Translations under genes and position numbers: made by a program
NCBI GenBank assembly: GCA_050329575.1
Contig: JBHJOP010000042.1
Location: 1-64,000 of the forward strand
DNA: 64,000 bases
Reading direction: 5' to 3'
Source: JAUXFS01 sp050329575
Lineage (GTDB): Bacteria; Pseudomonadota; Alphaproteobacteria; Rhodospirillales; Defluviicoccaceae
Shown here: one piece after another, positions 57,482 through 64,000 of the stretch
How positions within the stretch are numbered: the first letter of the stretch is position 1
Layout of the letters: the number at the start of each line of letters is the position of its first letter
The notes under the pieces: model-generated
Seen by the model: the letters and a program-made list of their open reading frames with translations, nothing else
Databases searched by the model: none
Told to the model about the DNA's origin: nothing

Positions 57482-58222
57482 TCAGTCGCTGCGCGCGACG
57501 CCGAACAGTTGCAGCAGCCAGATGAACATCGTCACGAAGCTGCCGTAGAGGAGAAACGCACCGAAGATCGCCTTGCGGTGGGTGACGTCGCCGACGTCGC
57601 CCTCGTAGTACCAGTTCTTGATCTGCTGCGTCTCGAAAGCGGTCAGCCCGGCGAACACCAGCGGCACGATGATCGACATCAGCAAATGCAGGCCGCTCGA
57701 CTGCAAGAACAGGTTGACGACCAGCGCGATCAGGATCCCGAACGTCGCCATGGTCAGGAACCGGCCCATTGCCGTCAGGTCCTTCTTGGTGGTGTAGCCG
57801 TAGAGGCTGGTCGCCGCGAAGGCACCGGCGGTGATGAAGAACACCCGCGCGATGCTCTCCTGGGTGTAGACGAAGAAGAACGGCGCGATCAGTGCGCCCC
57901 ACATCGCCGCGTACACCCAGAAGCACGCCTGGGCGGCGCCGATGCTCTTCGACATCATGATCTTCGGCGCGACGAAGCCCATCCCCAGGATGCCGATGAA
58001 CAACACCCATACGAACGGACCGCCGACGATCGCCTGCATCACCGGCGGATTCATCGCCAGCAGCATGGCGACGATGCCGGTGAAGGCGACGCCGAGCGCC
58101 ATGTAGTTGTAGACCCGCAGCATGTAGTCGCGAAGACCGACGTCGATCCTCGCGGCCTCGGCCTGTGCGGGGGTCATGGTTTCGGTTCGCAACTGAAACC
58201 GACTGTCAGGTCTTGGAGCCAT
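57482..58222 (-). CDS. Bax inhibitor-1 / YccA family membrane protein
   Basis: This 246-residue inner-membrane protein has about seven hydrophobic segments. N-terminal LRDYMLRVYNYMALGVAFTG and the C-terminal FLLYGSFVTMFIWLLQLFG match the BI-1 family, some members of which are pH-sensitive calcium leak channels. The ATG at 58222 (MAPRPDS) has GAGAGGG six bases ahead; ATG 58255 is possible. Biological role in bacteria is poorly defined. Confidence 0.9.
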   Translation of the reverse strand: MAPRPDSRFQLRTETMTPAQAEAARIDVGLRDYMLRVYNYMALGVAFTGIVAMLLAMNPPVMQAIVGGPFVWVLFIGILGMGFVAPKIMMSKSIGAAQACFWVYAAMWGALIAPFFFVYTQESIARVFFITAGAFAATSLYGYTTKKDLTAMGRFLTMATFGILIALVVNLFLQSSGLHLLMSIIVPLVFAGLTAFETQQIKNWYYEGDVGDVTHRKAIFGAFLLYGSFVTMFIWLLQLFGVARSD

Positions 58223-58309
58223 TGCAACCCTCTCGATCAGGATAATGGTCGACATCGCTTATATGGCACAGCGCCGGAATCGTTCAACCCTCTCCGTGCG
58301 GGCTTCCGG

Positions 58310-60838
58310 CTATTCGTTGCGCAGCGCCGGCGCCGTCTTCTGGCCCAGCACCCGCCACGTCCCGGCGAAGCCGATCACCTGGGTGGCGACGATGCAGACG
58401 GCGACGGTGGCCACCACCAGCCACGGCAGGAACACCCAGTCGCTCCGCATCAGATAGACCGTCACCGCCCAGGCGGTGGCGGTGCCGATGGCGGCGGCGA
58501 CGATGCCGGTGGCGAGCCCGAGCAGGCCGTACTCGTAGACGAACATCCGCGCGATGCGGGCACGGGTGGCGCCCAGCACCTTGAAGACGATCGCATCGTA
58601 GCGGCGGCGGCGGCGCCCGGCGGCGATCGCGCCGCCCAGCACCAGGGCGCCGACGACGACGGTCAGCGATGCCGCCGCGCGGACCCCGTGGCCGATCCCG
58701 GCGAGCAGGGCGTTGACCGCCTCCAGCGCCTCGCGGACGCGGATGGCGGTGACCGAAACGAAGCGGTCGGCGACCGCCTTCTCCACCGCCGCCTCCACCG
58801 CCGGCGGCACGAACACCGCGGCGATATGGCTGTGCGGGGCCCGTTCGAGCGTCCCCGGTGCGAAGATCAGCGCGAAATCGAAGGGAACGGCGCGCCAGTC
58901 GATGTCTCGCAGCGATGCGATCCGCGCCTCGATCTCACGGCCGAGCACGGTGAGGGTCAGGGTGTCGCCGACACCGACGCCGAATCCGGCGGCGATCCCG
59001 GCGTCGAGCGAGATCGCCGGCGGACCCGCATAGTCGGCCGGCCACCACGCTCCGGCGGCGATGCGGGCGTTCTCGGGCGCCGCCGCCGCATAGGTCAGGC
59101 TGCGATCGCCGCGCACCGCCCACGCCGCCTCCGCGGCGATCTTCGCCTGCTCCACCGGCACCCCGGCGATCCGCACGATCCGCCCGCGCAGCGACGGCAC
59201 GCGGCGCAGATCGACGGAGGCATCGACGCCGCGGACGGTCTCGTCGAACGCCGCCGCCTGGTGGTCCGGGATGTCGATGAAGAAGAACGCCGGCGCCGAA
59301 CTCGGCAGCCGCTCGTCGATCTGTGCGCGCAGGTTGCCCTCGATCAGCGCCACCGCCACCAGCACCGCGATTCCCGTTCCCATCGACAGCACCACGTTCG
59401 GGGTCGGCGCCCCCGGCCGGTGCAGGCCGGCCAGCGCCAGCCGCAGCTCCGCGTTGCGGACCCGCGGCAGCCGCGCAGCCGCCGCCATCAGCAGCGCCGC
59501 GCCGCCGCGCAGCGCCGCCAGCGTCGCCATCGCCCCGCCGACGAACCAGATCGCGAGCGGGCGATCGGCGGCGGTGGCGACGATCAGCGCCGCCAGCGCC
59601 GCCACCGCAAACACCACGGCGACGACGTAAGCCGGCCGCGGCCGGCCGCGCGGCGGCGCCACCACGGCCCGGAACAGCGCCCCCGGCGGCACCTCGCGGG
59701 CCGCGGCGAGCGGCCACACCGCGAACGTCGTCGCGGTCAGCAACCCGAGAACCCCGGCCAGCGCCAGCGGGCGCGGATGCCAGCCGGCGGCGGCCGGAAT
59801 CGGCAGCGCGTCGGCGACGATCGCGAGGCCCAGCACCGGCAGCGCCGCGCCCGCCGCCACGCCGGCGGCGACGCCGAGCGCCGCCAGCGCCAGCACCTGC
59901 AACAGGTAGATGCGGAAGATCAGGGTTCCGGGCGCCCCGAGACACTTGAGAATGGCGATCGACGTCGTCTTGCCGTCGAGGTAGTTGCGCACGGCGCTGC
60001 CGACACCGATGCCGCCGACCAGCAGCGCCGTCAGCCCGGCGAAGGTCAGGAACAGCGACATCCGGTCGACGAACCGGCGAATCCCGGGCGCCGCCTCGGT
60101 GGCGTCGCGAATGCGCCAGCCGGCGTCGGGAAACCTGTGCTTCAGCGCCTCGATCCAGGCCCCGACGTCGGCGCCCGCACCCAGCCCCACCCGGGTGTGG
60201 TAGCGGATCATGCTGCCGGGTTGCACCAGCCCGGTCGCCAGCAGGGCGTCGGCGGCGATCATCAGCCGGGGGCCGAAGTTGAACACGTCGGCGATCCGGT
60301 CCGGTTCGCGGATGACCACGGCGCGCACCTCGACCAGTGCCTCGCCGACCCGCAGCCGGTCGCCGACGCCGACGCCCAGCCGGTCGAGCAGCGTCGCCTC
60401 GGCGGCGGCCCCCCACACCCCGTCGCTCGGCGCCAGCACTGGGGCGAGGGCGGCGGACGGTTCGAGGCGGACGGCGCCGACCAGCGGATAGGCCCCGTCG
60501 ACCGCCTTCAGCTCGACCATCGCGCGCACGTCGCGGCCGTCCGCCGGCCGCGCCATCGCCCGCATCTCGACGATCCGCGAGACGGCGGCGGCGGTGGCGG
60601 CGAGATGGGCCTCCTGGTCCGCCGTCGCCGCGCGATGGAGCAGCCGCAGGTCGACGTCGCCGCCGAGCAGCGCGCGGCCGTCGGCGCGCAGGCCGGCGAC
60701 CAGCGACTCGGTCAGCGAGCCCACCGCGGCGATGGCGGCGACGCCGAGCCCGAGGCCGACCAGGAAGATCCGGAAGCCGCCGAGGCCGCTGCGCAGCTCG
60801 CGCCGCGCCAGCCGCCAGGCGAGGGCGAGGGGAGCCAA
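58310..60838 (-). CDS. FtsX-type ABC transporter permease, duplicated domain
   Basis: This 842-residue inner-membrane permease has a single N-terminal TM segment, a large periplasmic domain, then three TMs, and a second FtsX copy near the C-terminus, the YbbP layout. The only plausible start is TTG at 60838, three bases after the ATPase stop; the family N-terminus APLALAWRLARRELRSG follows at once. Together with the ATPase and TesA-like esterase it forms the well-known ybbP-ybbA-tesA set; the substrate is unknown. Confidence 0.88.
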   Translation of the reverse strand: MAPLALAWRLARRELRSGLGGFRIFLVGLGLGVAAIAAVGSLTESLVAGLRADGRALLGGDVDLRLLHRAATADQEAHLAATAAAVSRIVEMRAMARPADGRDVRAMVELKAVDGAYPLVGAVRLEPSAALAPVLAPSDGVWGAAAEATLLDRLGVGVGDRLRVGEALVEVRAVVIREPDRIADVFNFGPRLMIAADALLATGLVQPGSMIRYHTRVGLGAGADVGAWIEALKHRFPDAGWRIRDATEAAPGIRRFVDRMSLFLTFAGLTALLVGGIGVGSAVRNYLDGKTTSIAILKCLGAPGTLIFRIYLLQVLALAALGVAAGVAAGAALPVLGLAIVADALPIPAAAGWHPRPLALAGVLGLLTATTFAVWPLAAAREVPPGALFRAVVAPPRGRPRPAYVVAVVFAVAALAALIVATAADRPLAIWFVGGAMATLAALRGGAALLMAAAARLPRVRNAELRLALAGLHRPGAPTPNVVLSMGTGIAVLVAVALIEGNLRAQIDERLPSSAPAFFFIDIPDHQAAAFDETVRGVDASVDLRRVPSLRGRIVRIAGVPVEQAKIAAEAAWAVRGDRSLTYAAAAPENARIAAGAWWPADYAGPPAISLDAGIAAGFGVGVGDTLTLTVLGREIEARIASLRDIDWRAVPFDFALIFAPGTLERAPHSHIAAVFVPPAVEAAVEKAVADRFVSVTAIRVREALEAVNALLAGIGHGVRAAASLTVVVGALVLGGAIAAGRRRRRYDAIVFKVLGATRARIARMFVYEYGLLGLATGIVAAAIGTATAWAVTVYLMRSDWVFLPWLVVATVAVCIVATQVIGFAGTWRVLGQKTAPALRNE

Positions 60839-60840
60839 CG

Positions 60841-61578
<738 letters not shown>

Positions 61579-61580
61579 CG

Positions 61581-62276
61581 ATGTCGACACTCCCGTCGCC
61601 CCGGCACTCCCTCCGATATGATCCGATCGGAGGACTTGTCAACGCGGCCGCGCTCGCCGTCACGGCGCTGATGCTGGCGACGATCGCGGTTCGGGCGCCG
61701 TGCGCCGGCGAGGCGATACGTCTGCTCGCGTTCGGCGACAGCCTGATCGCCGGCTACGGACTGGCGCGCGAGGACGCCTTCCCGCGCCGGCTCGAACGGG
61801 CGCTCGCCGCCCATGGCCTCGCCGTCACCGTGATCGACGCCGGCGTCTCCGGCGACACCTCCGCCGACGGCCTGGCGCGGCTCGACTGGGCGCTGGCGAC
61901 ACCCGGCGGCGCACCGGACGCGGTGATCGTCGAACTCGGCGCCAACGATGCGCTGCGCGGGATCGATCCCGAGGTGACCTACGCCAATCTCGACGCCATC
62001 GTCGGCGAGATCCGGCGGCGGCGACTGCCGGTGCTGCTCGCCGGCATGCGGGCGCCGCCGAACATGGGCCGCGACTACGCCGACGCCTTCGACGGCATCT
62101 ATTCGCGGCTCGCCGCCGCGCACGGCGTTCCCCTCTATCCGTTCTTCCTCGACGGGGTCGCCGCCGAGCCGGCTCTCAACCAGGTCGACGGCATCCATCC
62201 CAACGCCGAGGGCGTGCAGGTGATCGTCCGCGGCATCCTGCCGGCGGTGAAGGACCTTCTGGAGGCGCAGCCATGA
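61581..62276 (+). CDS. TesA-like SGNH esterase/lysophospholipase, secreted
   Basis: This 231-residue protein has a signal-like N-terminus (AALAVTALMLATIAV, then an A-C-A region) and SGNH blocks: AFGDSLIAGYG (Ser), GVSGDTSADG (Gly), ELGANDALRG (Asn) and DGIHPNAEG (Asp and His). TesA relatives hydrolyse acyl esters and thioesters in the periplasm. It is divergent from the ABC transporter with starts almost touching. It overlaps the FIST gene by ATGA. Confidence 0.88.
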   Translation: MSTLPSPRHSLRYDPIGGLVNAAALAVTALMLATIAVRAPCAGEAIRLLAFGDSLIAGYGLAREDAFPRRLERALAAHGLAVTVIDAGVSGDTSADGLARLDWALATPGGAPDAVIVELGANDALRGIDPEVTYANLDAIVGEIRRRRLPVLLAGMRAPPNMGRDYADAFDGIYSRLAAAHGVPLYPFFLDGVAAEPALNQVDGIHPNAEGVQVIVRGILPAVKDLLEAQP

Positions 62277-63388
62277 CCGCGTTCACCGTCGCCCACGCGA
62301 TCGGCGAGGACTGGGCCCATGCCGCCCAGTCCTGTGCCGATGCCCTCGATCGGGCCGAGGTGCGGGCCGACCTGGCGTTCCTCTACGTGACCGACGGCCT
62401 CGCCGAGGACATGGCGAACATCCTCGGCTACCTGCGCCAGCGGACCGGCATCGCCCACTGGGCGGGCACGGTCGGCTTCGGCATCTGCGGCAACGAGACC
62501 GAGTACGTCGACTGCCGGGCGGTGGCGGTGATGGCGATGAGCCTGCCGCCGGGATCGTTCCGGGTCTTCCCGTGCATCAGCGAGACGACCGCCCAGCTGT
62601 CGGCCGAGGACCGGTCCTGGATCGCCGCGGTCGCCCCGCCGTTCGGCATCCTGCACGGCGATCCGCACAATGCCCGGACACCGCAACTGGTCGCCGATCT
62701 CGGCGCGGAAACGCTCGGGTTCCTGGTCGGCGGCCTGAGCTCGTCGCGAACCGTGTGCCACCAGGTCGCGGATCGGCTGACCGGCGGCGGCGTGTCGGGG
62801 GTGCTGTTCGCACCCGACGTCGCGGTGCAGACCGGCCTCAGCCAGGGGTGCACGCCGGTCGGCGGCAGCCACGTGATCTCGGATGCGCTCGACAACGTGG
62901 TGATCGGGCTCGACGGCCGCCGGGCGGTCGACGTGTTCAAGGAGGACATCGGCGACGTGCTCGCGCGCGATCTCGCCCGTGTCGCCGGAACCATTCACGT
63001 CGCCTTCCCGCTGCCCGGCTCCGATACCGGCGACTATCTGGTGCGCAACCTGATCGGCATCGACCCGGTCCACGGCTGGCTGGCGATCGGCGACGGGGTC
63101 ACGCCGGGGGATCGGGTGATGTTCGTGCGCCGCGACGTGAGCAGCGCGCGGATCGAACTGACGGCGATGCTCGCCCGGCTGAAACGGCGGCTCGGCGCGC
63201 CGCCGCGCGGCGGCATCTACTTCTCCTGCGTCGCCCGCGGCGCCAACATGTTCGGCAGACCCGGGCGGGAGGTCGCGCTGATCCGCGACCAGCTCGGCGA
63301 GCTGCCGCTCGTCGGCCTGGCGTGCGGCGGCGAGATCTCCAACGGGCGCCTCTACGGCTACACCGGCGTGCTCGCCCTGTTCACCTGA
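62273..63388 (+). CDS. FIST-domain protein
   Basis: This 371-residue protein has FIST N and C domains: LAFLYVTDGLAEDMANIL at the start, WAGTVGFGICGNETEYVD, and GIYFSCVARGANMFG near the C-terminus. FIST proteins are thought to sense small ligands, perhaps amino acids. ATG 62273 overlaps the esterase stop (ATGA), so the two are co-translated. No signalling domain is attached. Confidence 0.85.
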   Translation: MTAFTVAHAIGEDWAHAAQSCADALDRAEVRADLAFLYVTDGLAEDMANILGYLRQRTGIAHWAGTVGFGICGNETEYVDCRAVAVMAMSLPPGSFRVFPCISETTAQLSAEDRSWIAAVAPPFGILHGDPHNARTPQLVADLGAETLGFLVGGLSSSRTVCHQVADRLTGGGVSGVLFAPDVAVQTGLSQGCTPVGGSHVISDALDNVVIGLDGRRAVDVFKEDIGDVLARDLARVAGTIHVAFPLPGSDTGDYLVRNLIGIDPVHGWLAIGDGVTPGDRVMFVRRDVSSARIELTAMLARLKRRLGAPPRGGIYFSCVARGANMFGRPGREVALIRDQLGELPLVGLACGGEISNGRLYGYTGVLALFT

Positions 63389-63404
63389 CGATCCGGACCC
63401 CTCG

Positions 63405-64000
63405 ATGCAGGACGCCCCGCTGGGCCGCACCGGCCTCACCGTCAGCCGCATCTGTCTCGGCACCATGACCTTCGGCGAGCAGAACAGCGAGGCCGAGGCC
63501 TTCGCCATCCTCGATCGCGCCGTCGAGGCCGGGGTCACCTTCGTCGACACCGCCGAGATGTATCCGGTCCCGCCGCGCGCCGCCACCGCCGGCCGCAGCG
63601 AGGAGATCCTCGGCCGCTGGATCGGCAGCCGCCGCCGGCGCGACGGCCTCGTCGTCGCGACCAAGATCACCGGTCCCGGATGGGCCCACATCCGCGGCGG
63701 CGACGGCCGGTTCGGTCGCCGGCAGATCGACGCGGCGGTCGACGGCAGCCTGCGCCGGCTGGCGATCGATGCGATCGACCTCTACCAGCTGCACTGGCCG
63801 GAGCGGCCGACCAACATGTTCGGCCGTCGCGGCTACGTCCACGAGGCGGCCGGCGACTGGACGCCGTTCGAGGAGACCCTGGCGGCGCTCGCCCGGCATG
63901 TCGCCGCCGGCAAGATCCGCGCCGTCGGCGTTTCCAACGAGACCCCGTGGGGGGTGATGCGATTGCTGACGCTGGCCGAGCGTTCGGGTCTGCCGCGCAT
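63405..64000 (+). CDS. aldo/keto reductase (Tas-like), 3' end cut by window edge
   Basis: The frame opens MQDAPLGRTGLTVSRICLGTMTFG at ATG 63405 (split by the invariant LG-T) and runs off the window after about 198 residues. Catalytic positions are present: DTAEMYPV (Asp, Tyr), VATKITG (Lys) and YQLHWPER (His), followed by AAGKIRAVGVSN. The insertion after the Tyr motif and the HIRGGDGRFGR segment match the Tas subgroup of NADP-dependent reductases. It is 17 bases after the FIST gene. Confidence 0.88.
   Translation, partial: MQDAPLGRTGLTVSRICLGTMTFGEQNSEAEAFAILDRAVEAGVTFVDTAEMYPVPPRAATAGRSEEILGRWIGSRRRRDGLVVATKITGPGWAHIRGGDGRFGRRQIDAAVDGSLRRLAIDAIDLYQLHWPERPTNMFGRRGYVHEAAGDWTPFEETLAALARHVAAGKIRAVGVSNETPWGVMRLLTLAERSGLPR

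Overview
The window is high-GC DNA with dense coding, many GTG starts and ATGA/GTGA stop-start overlaps. It reads as an alphaproteobacterial chromosome, probably of the Rhodospirillales type. Markers are priA next to the F1-ATPase operon atpHAGDC, a xerC-DUF484 pair, a DUF1127/LysR divergon, a VPLPA-CTERM protein and a LuxI/LuxR system. No rRNA, tRNA, CRISPR array or intact insertion sequence was seen. The species cannot be named from the sequence.

Layout. 1-0.85 kb: a HEPN/MNT toxin-antitoxin pair, cut by the window edge. 1.2-8.3 kb: cytochrome b561, LysR/DUF1127, an alpha/beta hydrolase, an FAD oxidoreductase, a VPLPA-CTERM protein, xerC and DUF484. 8.4-15.8 kb: priA and atpHAGDC. 15.9-19.5 kb: sixA-like, nfi, GNAT, a small hypothetical and an EamA transporter.

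20.1-33.6 kb is the most striking part. Two convergent operons together look like a full bacterial sphingolipid factory. The plus operon encodes a fatty acyl-AMP/ACP ligase, a CerR-like NAD epimerase, an acyl carrier protein and a serine palmitoyltransferase. The minus operon encodes a glycosyltransferase-like protein, a fatty acid hydroxylase, a large GNAT-like candidate ceramide synthase, an NTP-transferase, a metallophosphoesterase, LptF, LptG, a lipid (ceramide) kinase and a TAM41-like nucleotidyltransferase. An inferred route: the ligase and ACP supply acyl chains, SPT condenses them with serine, and CerS and CerR make ceramide. The kinase and TAM41-like protein may then make ceramide-1-phosphate and CDP-ceramide, and LptF/LptG may feed the lipid to an Lpt-type bridge.

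34.2-44.2 kb is a surface-molecule cluster: an ELM1-family protein, a second copy of the glycosyltransferase-like protein, an unknown protein with a sialyltransferase-like N-terminus, two paralogous methyltransferases plus a third, two 2OG-Fe(II) oxygenase-like proteins and an ABC exporter. A 31-bp element with tandem GTAACA hexamers and a -35/-10 pair occurs upstream of both the ligase gene and the ELM1 gene. It suggests that the sphingolipid and surface clusters are controlled together.

44.2-49.5 kb: quorum sensing (luxR, luxI), a small unknown, an RTX protein and a PAS-LuxR regulator. 49.7-57.4 kb: a fasciclin protein, a giant ExeM/NucH nuclease, an orphan terminase small subunit beside TGTCTAC repeats, a HigB/HigA-ImmA toxin-antitoxin pair with promoter and operator, and an AhpD-like protein. 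57.5-64 kb: a Bax-inhibitor-1 protein, a FtsX-type ABC transporter divergent from a TesA-like esterase, a FIST protein and a truncated aldo/keto reductase.
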